NCBI GenBank assembly: GCA_019638575.1
Contig: JAHBTN010000011.1
Span: 71,180-121,613 of the forward strand
Source: Ferruginibacter sp.
Lineage (GTDB): Bacteria; Bacteroidota; Bacteroidia; Chitinophagales; Chitinophagaceae
Length of the DNA stretch: 50,434 nt
Reading direction: 5' to 3'
Under the pieces are notes generated by a model. That model saw only the letters and a list, made by a program, of their open reading frames with translations. It was not told the DNA's origin and searched no databases. Positions 1 to 8,858 of this stretch are shown one piece after another; positions within the stretch are counted from its first letter, which is position 1; each line of letters begins with the position of its first letter. The position numbers and the translations under genes are program-made.

Positions 1-671
1 GAAGCAACTTGAGTAGGCACAGGCCTTGGTTTTCCAAAACCGGTATAAAAATTAAATCCGTCTAAAAAAAAGAAAGCGCCGTTGTGATGAAAGTCATCAC
101 CCATGAACCAATCTGTTACCGGTGCCTGCGGACTTACAGCTTTTAAAGCCGGGTGGCCGCTAAGCGCTGCCATGGTAGAATAAAAGCCGGGATAAGATAT
201 TCCAAATACACCTACACGCTGGTTGTTACCAGGTATGTTTTTAATCATCCAATCAATGGCATCATACGTATCACTTGCTTCATCAATCTCTTTACCTTTT
301 TTATTAGGATTAAAAGGGCGCACATCTACAAAATCTCCTTCACTCATCCACCGGCCACGTACATCCTGTATGGCAATGATATAACCCTCTTTAAGGTAAT
401 TGATCCAGTAAGTAGAATATAAACGAGGATTAAAATTATCCTCGCCATAAGGCCTGCAGCTATAGGGTGTACGGTTTAGTAGTATGGGATGTTTTTCGGA
501 ATTGTTTTTGGGAATATAAAAAGCGGTAAACAGGCTGATACCATCACGCATGGGAACCATCTTTTCTATTTTATAATAGTTATCTCTTACCCAGGCCGAA
601 TCGGCATCCTGTGCCCACAGGCTTGTTAATGAAAACAGGGTAGTTATAAGCAACAGGAAATATTTTTTCAT
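1..671 (-). CDS. CocE/NonD family hydrolase (X-Pro dipeptidyl-peptidase S15-like), C-terminus cut off by window edge
   Basis: The minus strand reads open from an ATG at 671 to base 1 with no stop, giving about 223 residues. The N-terminus MKKYFLLLITTLFSLTSLWA followed by Q is a signal peptide, so the product is probably periplasmic. The nucleophile elbow GISYPG (GxSYxG) and the following FMGDDFHHNGAFF and GFGKPRP segments match the alpha/beta-hydrolase core of the CocE/NonD family. These serine hydrolases act on acyl esters, amides or X-Pro peptides. The Asp and His of the triad would lie beyond the window edge. It is divergent from the next gene, with a 44-bp gap. The substrate cannot be told from this fragment. 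Confidence 0.82.
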   Translation of the reverse strand, partial: MKKYFLLLITTLFSLTSLWAQDADSAWVRDNYYKIEKMVPMRDGISLFTAFYIPKNNSEKHPILLNRTPYSCRPYGEDNFNPRLYSTYWINYLKEGYIIAIQDVRGRWMSEGDFVDVRPFNPNKKGKEIDEASDTYDAIDWMIKNIPGNNQRVGVFGISYPGFYSTMAALSGHPALKAVSPQAPVTDWFMGDDFHHNGAFFFLDGFNFYTGFGKPRPVPTQVA

Positions 672-688
672 TTCATATTTTTTTGAGT

Positions 689-700
689 GTTAAATTTAAC
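689..700. promoter_or_regulatory. 12-bp perfect palindrome in the divergent hydrolase/NTF2 spacer
   Basis: GTTAAATTTAAC is a perfect palindrome midway in the 44-bp gap between two divergent start codons. It could be a small operator. It could also be chance in AT-rich DNA, so support is weak. Confidence 0.2.
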
Positions 701-715
701 GAAACTAAATTGTAT

Positions 716-1195
716 ATGGCCGGTAATAATGAAGATCTCATCAACAAATTTTATTCATCTTTTCAAAAGCTGGATTATAATGGCATGAATGCCTGTTACA
801 GCGATGATATAGTTTTTTTTGACCCTGTTTTTGGTTTATTAAGGGGCGATGAAGTGAGGGCTATGTGGGAAATGCTTTGTAAGAATGCAAAAGATTTTTC
901 ATTAACCTATTCCAATATCACCCATCTTGATGAAGAATACAGTACCTGCGAATGGGTGGCCAGTTATACTTTTTCCAAAACAGGTAAAAAAGTGGTGAAC
1001 AGGATAAAGGCCAATATGCGTTTTGCTGATGGAAAAATTGCAGAACACAGCGATGCATTTAGTTTACATAAATGGAGCAAGCAGGCAATGGGATTTTTGG
1101 GCTGGCTATTAGGCTGGAACCGTTTTTTTCAAAAGAAAATACAGAATGGAGCCCGGAAGAATTTGAAGAAGTTTATAGAGAGAAAAATGGGATGA
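716..1195 (+). CDS. NTF2-like / SnoaL-like domain protein
   Basis: This 159-residue protein starts at the ATG at 716 (MAGNNEDLINKFYSSF). An in-frame TTG at 683 is possible but less likely. The early pattern DLINKFYSSFQKLDYNGMNA followed by FFDPVFGLLRGDEVRAMWEM is the classic alpha-helix/strand opening of the NTF2/SnoaL cone fold, seen in ketosteroid-isomerase-like proteins. The C-terminal tail (WLLGWNRFFQKKIQNGARK) is basic and amphipathic. There is no signal peptide, so it is probably cytosolic. Members of the fold range from isomerases to simple binding proteins, and no catalytic assignment is possible here. It stands alone: divergent from the hydrolase and followed by a repeat. Confidence 0.72.
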   Translation: MAGNNEDLINKFYSSFQKLDYNGMNACYSDDIVFFDPVFGLLRGDEVRAMWEMLCKNAKDFSLTYSNITHLDEEYSTCEWVASYTFSKTGKKVVNRIKANMRFADGKIAEHSDAFSLHKWSKQAMGFLGWLLGWNRFFQKKIQNGARKNLKKFIERKMG

Positions 1196-1207
1196 AACGA
1201 TATAATT

Positions 1208-1268
1208 GTTGTTAGTCAGGCGACCAACAACGGCTGCGGTCAGGCGACCAACAACGGCGGCGTTGTAC
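1208..1268. repeat. REP-like palindromic repeat, copy 1 (degenerate), in a 368-bp gene-free stretch
   Basis: The hairpin has left arm GTTGTTAGTC (1208-1217), loop AGGC and right arm GACCAACAAC (1222-1231), with one mismatch to the better copies further right. A truncated second head, GGTCAGGCGACC, follows at once and leads into ACAACGGCGGCG. The rest of the 1196-1563 spacer is AT-rich and must carry the promoter of the propeller gene. I see no further gene or clear promoter box in it. Confidence 0.75.
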
Positions 1269-1563
1269 GGCTTTATCCAAAATTATTCAAAATAAAATTT
1301 CGTATTTCTTGATATACCTGTTAAGTAAACAACAAGATATTCTTTTGAGTTTTTACTTTATCCAATACGCAATATCCCTGGCTTGCACACTATCTCATAA
1401 GGAATAGTTGCTGGGAAGAATACAATAATTTCTCTTTAACAATTATTATCCATTTGGATTATTTGATACAATATCCAGTTTCTATTATTTTGATACATAG
1501 TAAAAGAAATATAACCTTAATCGGTAAACTAAAGTTGCTTTTTCATCTAATAAAACTTTTGCA

Positions 1564-4140
1564 ATGAAAAATTATTCTATTAAGGGGCTAACAAAGCTGC
1601 TCATGTTAGTTACGATGTTAGTGCCATTCCATTACAATAGTAGTGCCCAGATCGTTCATGAAAATATGCCCATCACCAATGGGCAAGTGTATTCGATAGT
1701 TCATAGTGGAAACACTGTTTACCTGGGTGGCAGTTTTTGGGGACTTGGCCCTAATGTTCCCAATGGCTCATCTATCAGTACTACCTCAGGGCTTCCCGAT
1801 TTAAATTATGCCAAACCGAATGGTGCCGTAAATACTGTGGTACCGGATGGTGCAGGCGGCTGGTATATTGGCGGCGAATTTACACAAGTAGGTGGAATTG
1901 CAAGAAACAATATTGCTCGTATTAATGCCGATGGTACTGTGAACAGTTGGAACCCCGGGGCCGATAACTATGTAAGAACACTTACCATCAATGGAAATAT
2001 TATGTATGTAGGTGGAGATTTTGGAAATATTGGCGGACAGCCGAGGGATTATTTAGCAGCATTTGATTTAACTACAGGAAATGTTAGTACATGGATAGCT
2101 AATACTGACGGGGCAGTAAATACAATAGCAGTAAGCGCAGGAATCGTATATGTGGGAGGCGAATTCAGTGAAATTAATTCGGAAATCAGGTATAATGTTG
2201 GCGCAGTTACGGAGGCTTCAGGCATTGTTACGGGATGGGTACCGGATGCAGATGATTATGTTCATTCAATTGTTGTGAATGGTACTACTATCTATATTGG
2301 AGGCGTCTTCACCCTGCTGGGTGGGCAATCAAGAGAATATCTTGGTGCTGTTAATTCAACCAATGGAAATGCACTAGCCTGGAATCCGGGTGTAGATGAT
2401 GTTGTGTTGGATTTGGAGCTTTCAGGAAATACGCTTTATGTTGCCGGTGAATTTACAGAACTCGGTGGGGCAACAAGAAATTATCTTGGTGCTGTGAATG
2501 CTACCACTGGAAATGTGCTGACATGGAATCCAGGCTCGGGCGACATTGTAGAAACCGTATCAGTTAATAATGGATTATTGTATGCAGGAGGATATTTTAA
2601 CTTTATTGGAGGCCAGTATCGCAATTCCATTGCTGCCCTGGATCTTACTACTGCACAATCTACATCCTGGAACCCAAGTATATACCAGGGTGTATTAGCA
2701 ATGGCTTATAGTGGAAGTAATATATATGCAGGTGGTGATTTTATTTCGGTAGGATGGAGCGATAGAAGATTTGCGGCAGCAGTAGATGTAACTACCGGGA
2801 GTGTAACCTCATGGGCACCCTATCCAAATAATATTGTAACCGATTTAGTAATAAAGGGAAACACCATCTATGCAGCAGGAAATTTTTCTACTATTGGCGG
2901 GCAATCCAGGAGATACATTGCAGGATTAAATAACACGAATGGAAATGCAACCTCTTTTAACCCAAATCCGAATAATAATACCGGGGTTACTTCAATAGCT
3001 GCCGGAGCCAGTTATATTTATGCAGGTGGCAGCTTTACAAATATTGGTGGGCAGGCAAGAAACAGTCTCGCTCAATTGGATCCCACAACAGGTAATGCCA
3101 CTTCATGGAATCCGAATGTAAATGTGCAGGTGGATGCAATCGTAGAAGGTGATAATGCAGTTTATATCGGTGGATATTTTACAACCATTTCAGGACAATC
3201 AAGATATCATATTGGGGCAGTGGACCTGGCAAGTGGATTAGTTAATAGTTGGAACCCGGGTATGAATACCAATGAATATATTTATGACCTGGATTTTAAA
3301 GATAATACAGTTTATGTGGCAGGAAACTTCAATACTATTGGAGGGCAAACAAGAAATAATATCGCCGCCATTGATGCCAGCACCGGATTAACCACAGCCT
3401 GGAATCCCAATGCCAGTAATTCTGTTAATACAATTTCAATAAATGGAAATAATCTATATGCCGGTGGGCACTTTCTATCAATTGGTGGCGCATCCCGAAC
3501 TTACTTAGCAAGCCTGAGCCTTGCTACAGGGATTGCTACTCAATGGAATCCTATTTTGAACGAATCGGTGTGGGGTACAGATGTGGATGGCAGTAAAGTG
3601 TTTGCCGGTGGAAATTTCACGACCGTATTTGGGCAAACCCGAAATTATTTTGCTTTAATTGAAGATAATAATGTTGTGCCGATAACTATGAATAACATAG
3701 AAGCCTATGTTCGCAACAATCAGTTGTTTGTTTCGTGGATTACAAATACCGAAAGTAATAATGATTATTTTGACATTCAGGTATCTGCCGACGGTAAGGA
3801 TTTTAAAAGTGTTGGAACGGTAAAGTCCAAGGCAATAGATGGCAATTCTGATAAACCTTTACAGTATTCATTTAGTTCTTCATTAGAAAAAATACTGATG
3901 CTCGGTTTTGCTGGTTCACTTTCACTTTTGTTTTTGCCTTTGTTTAGTAACAAAAAACATAAGTATTTATTTGGATTGGGGGCAATTTTTTTAGCGATAA
4001 TTTTATTGAACGCAAGTTGCAAGAAAGTTGATACATTGAATGATGATAAAGGGAAAACAGTATTTGTACGTATTGTTCAGGTTGATAAAGATGGAAGCAA
4101 ATCCGTTTCAAAAGTAGTAGCGGCGAGAGTGACGGAGTAA
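1564..4140 (+). CDS. Secreted 14-repeat beta-propeller protein (delta-60/DUF5122-like) with a split, membrane-hairpin C-terminus
   Basis: This 858-residue protein has an N-terminal signal peptide (LLMLVTMLVPFHYNSSAQ). Fourteen copies of a unit of about 45 residues follow, each built on Y-x-G-G-x-F, then GGQxRN, an alanine-rich strand, TTGN and WNP. This matches delta-60-like propeller repeats. From about residue 700 comes an FN3-like module of the kind found near the end of T9SS cargo (NNQLFVSWITNTESNNDYFD, then a DGKDFKSVG strand). That module is broken by two hydrophobic segments (about 777-792 and 800-817, separated by SNKKHK), then NASCKK, and it resumes as VRIVQVDKDGSKSVSKVV. There is no standard T9SS sorting domain. 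The function is unknown; a surface-exposed or membrane-tethered binding protein is the best guess. Confidence 0.8.
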   Translation: MKNYSIKGLTKLLMLVTMLVPFHYNSSAQIVHENMPITNGQVYSIVHSGNTVYLGGSFWGLGPNVPNGSSISTTSGLPDLNYAKPNGAVNTVVPDGAGGWYIGGEFTQVGGIARNNIARINADGTVNSWNPGADNYVRTLTINGNIMYVGGDFGNIGGQPRDYLAAFDLTTGNVSTWIANTDGAVNTIAVSAGIVYVGGEFSEINSEIRYNVGAVTEASGIVTGWVPDADDYVHSIVVNGTTIYIGGVFTLLGGQSREYLGAVNSTNGNALAWNPGVDDVVLDLELSGNTLYVAGEFTELGGATRNYLGAVNATTGNVLTWNPGSGDIVETVSVNNGLLYAGGYFNFIGGQYRNSIAALDLTTAQSTSWNPSIYQGVLAMAYSGSNIYAGGDFISVGWSDRRFAAAVDVTTGSVTSWAPYPNNIVTDLVIKGNTIYAAGNFSTIGGQSRRYIAGLNNTNGNATSFNPNPNNNTGVTSIAAGASYIYAGGSFTNIGGQARNSLAQLDPTTGNATSWNPNVNVQVDAIVEGDNAVYIGGYFTTISGQSRYHIGAVDLASGLVNSWNPGMNTNEYIYDLDFKDNTVYVAGNFNTIGGQTRNNIAAIDASTGLTTAWNPNASNSVNTISINGNNLYAGGHFLSIGGASRTYLASLSLATGIATQWNPILNESVWGTDVDGSKVFAGGNFTTVFGQTRNYFALIEDNNVVPITMNNIEAYVRNNQLFVSWITNTESNNDYFDIQVSADGKDFKSVGTVKSKAIDGNSDKPLQYSFSSSLEKILMLGFAGSLSLLFLPLFSNKKHKYLFGLGAIFLAIILLNASCKKVDTLNDDKGKTVFVRIVQVDKDGSKSVSKVVAARVTE

Positions 4141-4238
4141 TAATAAATATGTGTCAATCTTTTTCTTTCTTCATGTAACGTCATTCTTCCAGGATTTTTT
4201 ATGGCGAGGATGTTGCGACAAATGAAATAAAAAAATAT

Positions 4239-4348
4239 GTTGTTGGTCAGGCGACCAACAACGGCTGCGACCAACAACGGAAGCGGCCAACAATGGCTGC
4301 GACCAACAACGGAAGCGGCCAACAATGGCTGCGACCAAGAACTGCTAC
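4239..4348. repeat. REP-like palindrome, copy 2, with a 16-bp tandem tail
   Basis: The perfect hairpin has arms GTTGTTGGTC (4239-4248) and GACCAACAAC (4253-4262) around AGGC. From 4253 the right arm is the first of six tandem 16-bp units (GACCAACAACGGCTGC, GACCAACAACGGAAGC, GGCCAACAATGGCTGC and so on). Units 2-3 and 4-5 are identical pairs, giving a higher-order 32-bp period. The block lies between convergent genes (propeller end 4140, oxidoreductase end 4401). Apparent open frames through it reflect the repeat and do not look like genes. Confidence 0.85.
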
Positions 4349-4400
4349 AAAAAAATGAATGCCAAAGAACAACAATAAGATTAAAGATTGTATTGCCCTT

Positions 4401-5774
4401 TTATAAAGATTGTATAAATGTAAGCAGTTTTGTTCTATCGGTTTTGCTTAACTGCATAAATTTTTGTTTTGATTGCTGGGCTTCACCAGCATGCCAAAGA
4501 ATGGCTTCTTCAATTGTTCTTGCCCTTCCATCGTGTAAATAAAATGGTGTGCCATTGGTTTTTGCAAATAAACCAATTCCCCAAAGTGGGGCTGTTCTCC
4601 ATTCTTTACTGGTGGCTAAAAAATCGGGGCGGTTATCTGCCAAATCATCACCCATATCGTGCAAAAGCAAATCGGTAAAGGGTTGTATGCGCTGGTTATT
4701 TATTGCACTAAGGTTTAGGTCAACCCCGGTTTGTATAACCGGTTTATGGCAACCACTGCAATTAAGTTGCGTAAACAATTGTTTGCCTGCTTGTACATCG
4801 GCATCGGTGGTATTGCGCCTTGCAGGCACTGCCAATGTCTTTATATAAAACACAACATGATTTAATAAACTATCAGCTAATTCGGGGTCATCATTCAATG
4901 CATCTATTTGAGATTGCCCGTAACTACTTTCAAATGGGAAAACATAATTGGTTATACCCATATCCTGGTGGTAGGCGCCTGCTACCTGCATTAATAAATT
5001 TGGAACATTTGCTTTTAAACCAAACCTGCCTAATTCTCTTTGATGTGTGTATGAATTATACACATAGTTTGGTTTACCACTAATGCCATCAGCATCAGCA
5101 TCAAACTCATCTGCAAACGAAAGGATTGTTGCTTCGGGTATGTTTTGCAATAAACCTAAACCAAAAACAGGCGGAGCAAGGCGTGGCGATATAAGATAAT
5201 TTGATGGCAAAGCCTGATAGGCATTGGTTACCGTATATGTTGGTTTACGAAGTGTAACTATTTCTCCATCAGGATAAGTAACATTTACATTACTGTAACT
5301 GATATTTACATTTGCTTCGGGTTGCTTACCAAAAATGGCAACATCCTGTAACTGTCCGCCAAAACCGGGTATAGGCAAGGGGCCTCCATTTGCATCGGTA
5401 CCCGGAATACTTAACCTGAACAATAAAGAAGAATTTACAAAACCTGCTGTTGGTGTACCTTTTCCATCATTATGATGGCAACTGATACAGCTTACATTAT
5501 TAAATATAGGCCCCAAGCCACTGTTAACAGGGGCCGGCGCCGATACAAAAGTTTGTTCAAAAGCTGCATCTCCTATTTCATGAACAGCTAAATCCCTTTC
5601 ATTTAATAAAGGGATTTCGTGTCCAAAAGATTTTGATGTTTCATCAAATACAGTTGCCATACCGCCACTTAATCTTTCATCGTAACCCGATTCATTAAAA
5701 ATGCCGGCTTTATTGCACATTGTAAACAGTAAAACAACTGATACAATTATAGATATGACATATAGTTTTTTCAA
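4401..5774 (-). CDS. Di-haem cytochrome c oxidoreductase (DHOR/thiol-oxidoreductase-like) lipoprotein
   Basis: This 457-residue protein carries two c-type haem motifs, C96-I-S-C99-H100 and C339-S-G-C342-H343. That is the layout of the putative di-haem peroxidase/oxidoreductase (DHOR) family, related to MauG-type enzymes. The N-terminus ends in a hydrophobic stretch and a cysteine (LLFTMC20NK), so it is probably a lipoprotein facing the periplasm. A histidine-bearing block near the end (GIGLFAKTNGTPFYLHDGRA) is characteristic of the family. It is the last gene of the porin-Rieske-imelysin-DHOR operon, 15 bp after the imelysin gene. The family's electron donors and substrates are poorly defined; the neighbours suggest redox handling of a metal. 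Confidence 0.85.
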   Translation of the reverse strand: MKKLYVISIIVSVVLLFTMCNKAGIFNESGYDERLSGGMATVFDETSKSFGHEIPLLNERDLAVHEIGDAAFEQTFVSAPAPVNSGLGPIFNNVSCISCHHNDGKGTPTAGFVNSSLLFRLSIPGTDANGGPLPIPGFGGQLQDVAIFGKQPEANVNISYSNVNVTYPDGEIVTLRKPTYTVTNAYQALPSNYLISPRLAPPVFGLGLLQNIPEATILSFADEFDADADGISGKPNYVYNSYTHQRELGRFGLKANVPNLLMQVAGAYHQDMGITNYVFPFESSYGQSQIDALNDDPELADSLLNHVVFYIKTLAVPARRNTTDADVQAGKQLFTQLNCSGCHKPVIQTGVDLNLSAINNQRIQPFTDLLLHDMGDDLADNRPDFLATSKEWRTAPLWGIGLFAKTNGTPFYLHDGRARTIEEAILWHAGEAQQSKQKFMQLSKTDRTKLLTFIQSL

Positions 5775-5789
5775 AGTAACTTATAAAAT

Positions 5790-6860
5790 TTAATCCTGTA
5801 TGTTTTGAATGATGAAAGGCTTTAATTCATCTTCCAAAGTTGATTTTAATGTAGCCAGTGCAGCCATGGTTTGCTGGCATTGTATCCTTTGAGAAATGAT
5901 GGCCTCTTCATAAAAAACAGTAATGTTGTTAAATGAGTTGATGGCTGCTGAAATTTGGTTTTGTATTTTGTTATCAAGAGAAATATTTTTTGCGGCAACT
6001 AAATCATTTATTCCTTTACCGTTTGCTGCACCTAAATTTCCCAGGTAAACATTTTGTAACCCTATAATATTATCCCTAAAATCGCTAACAGAATTTCCGC
6101 TATAAGGCGATTCTACTATTGATGGATCCATTGCTACATACGGTTCTTTCATTTTACCTTCACCCACTTCTTCGCAAATGCCAATCATTGCTTCTACAAT
6201 TGCCAGGTAGGCTTCTTGCTTTTTTGCATATACTGCACTGCCATTTCCGGCATTAATAACCTGCTGTGCAAAATTGGTTGGTGCGGCTGTCCAGCTTAAA
6301 TATAATTCGTGGCAGGTATTTTTTAAATCGGTTGATAAGCTAACCATGTATGCTTTTTGCCTGGCAGTAATGTTTGCAGCAGTTCTGCTTCCGTGGTCGC
6401 CAAATATGATGTATTCAATAGGGTGGTATCCACGCAGTGATAAAGTAATATTTTGAATATCGGCTACTGTAAGCGGATTGCTGCTTGCAAGTAAAGAGTC
6501 CATCTGTACATAATCTGTTGGCCATGTATCCATATTTGGGTCGTAGTCATTATCTTCTACAGGGCCAAATAAATAGCCTTCGCATTTTTCCCAAACACTA
6601 CGCATGTTTTTCCAGGCATTTTTTGCTTCGGTTAAATTTGCTTCGGTAGCATTTGTATTTAAATTTTGAATGGCAGTATTTAATGCAGTGGCAGCATTAT
6701 CTAAATCGGCATATCCCTTTACAGCTACCACATTGGTAAAATCTGCAAGAACTTCAGTTTTTAAGGTTTCAAAATTATCTGTAACAGTATCATTGTTTTT
6801 ATTGCAGGCTGCAAGGCTAACAAATAAAATTATAAAAGATAATAACGAGATTTTTTTCAT
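5790..6860 (-). CDS. Imelysin family lipoprotein (peptidase M75-like metal-binding protein)
   Basis: This 356-residue lipoprotein (SLAAC19NKNND) carries the imelysin signature GxHxxE as G144-Y-H146-P-I-E149, followed by YIIFGDHG. The protein is otherwise alpha-helical with two repeated halves (residues about 30-200 and 210-350), as expected for the imelysin fold. Imelysin-like proteins are linked to periplasmic iron uptake, as in the EfeO M75 domain and IrpA, and most are probably not peptidases. It sits between Rieske and di-haem genes, 10 bp after the former. That pairing supports a metal-binding role with a redox step. Confidence 0.9.
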   Translation of the reverse strand: MKKISLLSFIILFVSLAACNKNNDTVTDNFETLKTEVLADFTNVVAVKGYADLDNAATALNTAIQNLNTNATEANLTEAKNAWKNMRSVWEKCEGYLFGPVEDNDYDPNMDTWPTDYVQMDSLLASSNPLTVADIQNITLSLRGYHPIEYIIFGDHGSRTAANITARQKAYMVSLSTDLKNTCHELYLSWTAAPTNFAQQVINAGNGSAVYAKKQEAYLAIVEAMIGICEEVGEGKMKEPYVAMDPSIVESPYSGNSVSDFRDNIIGLQNVYLGNLGAANGKGINDLVAAKNISLDNKIQNQISAAINSFNNITVFYEEAIISQRIQCQQTMAALATLKSTLEDELKPFIIQNIQD

Positions 6861-6870
6861 TGAGTAATTT

Positions 6871-7293
6871 TTAAATTGAGATGATTAAGTTGTGGTTGTT
6901 TATTGTTGTTGTATATTTTTTTAAATTGGTTTCTGCCGGGCCTTTTAATACTTCGCCCTGGCTGTTAAACCGGCTGCCATGCAAACTGCATAAGTATCCA
7001 TTTTGTGAAGGGGTAAGTTGGTTATCCATGTGGGTGCATTGCAGCAGTAATGCCAGGTATTGGCCATCTTCATTTTTATGTACGGCAATATCATATTGCC
7101 ATCCTTTGGGCCTTACAAAAAGGGTATTTGTTTTTTCAAACATGGTTAACGGAACATTAAGTTGGTTATCATGTGCCTCTGTTTTAAACACTGAGTAAGC
7201 AGGGCTGCATCCGGGCAAAGCCGGAGCCAACATTGCCAATGCTCCCATCAAACAAGTATTGCATCCGTATCTTAAAAATTCTTTCCTGTTCAT
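6871..7293 (-). CDS. Rieske [2Fe-2S] domain lipoprotein
   Basis: This is a 140-residue single-domain Rieske protein. The cluster ligands are visible as C86-T-H88 and C102-S-L-H105-G-S, at the expected spacing. The N-terminus (MNRKEFLRYGCNTCLMGALA, then LAPALPGC29) is a signal sequence with a lipobox-like end. No twin-arginine pair is present, which is notable for a Rieske protein that normally folds before export. It is too small to be a dioxygenase subunit and lacks the neighbours of a bc complex. It probably passes electrons to or from the di-haem protein two genes downstream. It begins 2 bp after the porin gene ends, so the genes are surely co-transcribed. Confidence 0.88.
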   Translation of the reverse strand: MNRKEFLRYGCNTCLMGALAMLAPALPGCSPAYSVFKTEAHDNQLNVPLTMFEKTNTLFVRPKGWQYDIAVHKNEDGQYLALLLQCTHMDNQLTPSQNGYLCSLHGSRFNSQGEVLKGPAETNLKKYTTTINNHNLIISI

Positions 7294-7295
7294 AA

Positions 7296-8537
7296 TTAAA
7301 ATGAATACCCGATACCAATATTTAAAAACGAATTATTTTGTTTGTAAGGCAGTGCATTGGGCGGAGGGTTGATGATGAGATTGGGATTTTGTTTACCAGT
7401 ATGCAACAACCGAACATCTGCTTTTATAACTACATTTTTTATTGGTAAATAACTAATGCCTGCAATGATATGGTGCTGTTTTAAAGTGCCATCATAAATA
7501 GCTTTTGGTGGAGCCGGTATGGAGGCATTAAGGTCCAGCATTTCATAACGGGCAAAAGTTGTGAGGTTGGATTGTTTTTGTTTTTTATATAACCAGTCAT
7601 AAGCTAACTCTACATAGCCACCATACATATCTGTTGCTATATTTTTTGCATAAGCTGTATTTATTTTAGCAGCCTCAGGATAACTGATGTTTACAAAAAG
7701 CGCTTTTGCAGAGAATGCATTTTTATTGTATTGTACATTAGCTTCTGCCAGGTAAACAGGAGTGCCAAATGCGCCGCTGCTTAAATGCAGGCTGTCGGCA
7801 CCACGCTTGTTAAGGCCAACCGTACCGCCTGTATATCCCGATACCTGGAATTTAAAATCTTTCCAGTTGTATTGTAAAGAAGCGGTAACAGCCAAATTAT
7901 TTGCAAATGCATTGCTTCCTTCGGCCCTGCCTTCTTTTATACCACTGCCATGTTCAAAATCTGCACTATTTAATCCATTAAGCAGGGCAATGCTGTAATT
8001 TAATGGCAGGTTATTGGTTCTGCCATAAAAGCCAATACCCAATTCACGCCAGGTAGCAGGAATTACAAATTGTTCAACCATGGGCCTTTCTACACCATTA
8101 AAATTTACCGGTAAATGATTTTCATTTAATATTCCAATCCTTGGTACAAATAACCCTGCAATCAGGTATTGCCTGGGATTGATGTTGAACTTTAAAAAAG
8201 CCTGCTCCATTGCTATCTCACCTTTTTCCTTACCGCCAACTACAACGGCATTCTCCAGTTCCATTTCTGTAAACAATGAAATCTTGGAATTAAACTGATG
8301 CCCTACAAACAAAACAATCCTTTCTAAAGTAGCTTTGGATTGTTGGGCTACAAAATCTCTTTGATAAAAAGCAGATCCATAGCCCGAAATAACCGTCTTT
8401 TGTTTGGACAGGCCCTGGTGTAAAGAATCTTCGTTAGTAAATATTAATTGTTGAGCGTTGGTTCTTGTTTGTGCTTGCGAACTTAAAGCAGTTAATATTA
8501 TAGCCACATTAACTATGGCATACTTAATTTTCATCAT
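7296..8537 (-). CDS. Outer-membrane porin/beta-barrel protein
   Basis: This 413-residue protein has a signal peptide (AIVNVAIILTALSSQAQ) and alternating aromatic/polar strands. It ends in FLNIGIGYSF, the terminal aromatic typical of an outer-membrane barrel. Segments such as ERIVLFVGHQFNSKISLFTE, FVPRIGILNENHLPVNFNGV and WRELGIGFYG resemble porins in the OprP/OprO-like and DUF3570-like group of Bacteroidota. A second ATG lies one codon downstream. It is first in the operon and has a perfect TAnnTTTG box 15 bp upstream. It probably admits the substrate, perhaps a metal complex, handled by the next three proteins. Confidence 0.75.
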   Translation of the reverse strand: MMKIKYAIVNVAIILTALSSQAQTRTNAQQLIFTNEDSLHQGLSKQKTVISGYGSAFYQRDFVAQQSKATLERIVLFVGHQFNSKISLFTEMELENAVVVGGKEKGEIAMEQAFLKFNINPRQYLIAGLFVPRIGILNENHLPVNFNGVERPMVEQFVIPATWRELGIGFYGRTNNLPLNYSIALLNGLNSADFEHGSGIKEGRAEGSNAFANNLAVTASLQYNWKDFKFQVSGYTGGTVGLNKRGADSLHLSSGAFGTPVYLAEANVQYNKNAFSAKALFVNISYPEAAKINTAYAKNIATDMYGGYVELAYDWLYKKQKQSNLTTFARYEMLDLNASIPAPPKAIYDGTLKQHHIIAGISYLPIKNVVIKADVRLLHTGKQNPNLIINPPPNALPYKQNNSFLNIGIGYSF

Positions 8538-8551
8538 AAATAAATTATCGG

Positions 8552-8559
8552 CAAAAGTA
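8552..8559 (-). promoter_or_regulatory. -7 promoter element of the porin/Rieske/imelysin operon
   Basis: TACTTTTG on the minus strand is an exact TAnnTTTG match, placed 14 bp before the porin ATG at 8537. No clear TTG -33 box is visible. The short spacing implies a very short leader. Confidence 0.5.
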
Positions 8560-8858
8560 TTTTTATATAGCTGTTATCTATTTCCGCAATGAGAAAAAAT
8601 GTTTTCGTAAATAGGAAATGAATATGTTTAAGTATAAAAATAAAATTAATGACGGGGCATGTTTTACAAAGAAATACTTGGGTTGTATTGTTGTTGATGA
8701 AGTTACCAATAATGGCAGTAGCTGAGAGCTAATCTGTATTGGATATTTGCCTTAGGTTTTGTTGCCAATAGATAAACTCATTAATAATTTTCATTTTATA
8801 CTATTTGGTTGGATAGGCATGTTTAAATGCCGTATTCAAAAATTATTTTATGCTTCAT

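Noticed and set aside
4237-4542. Open frame through the 16-bp repeat tail (plus strand)
   Set aside because: It is made of the repeat and then runs antisense into the di-haem oxidoreductase gene; it has no protein-like features.
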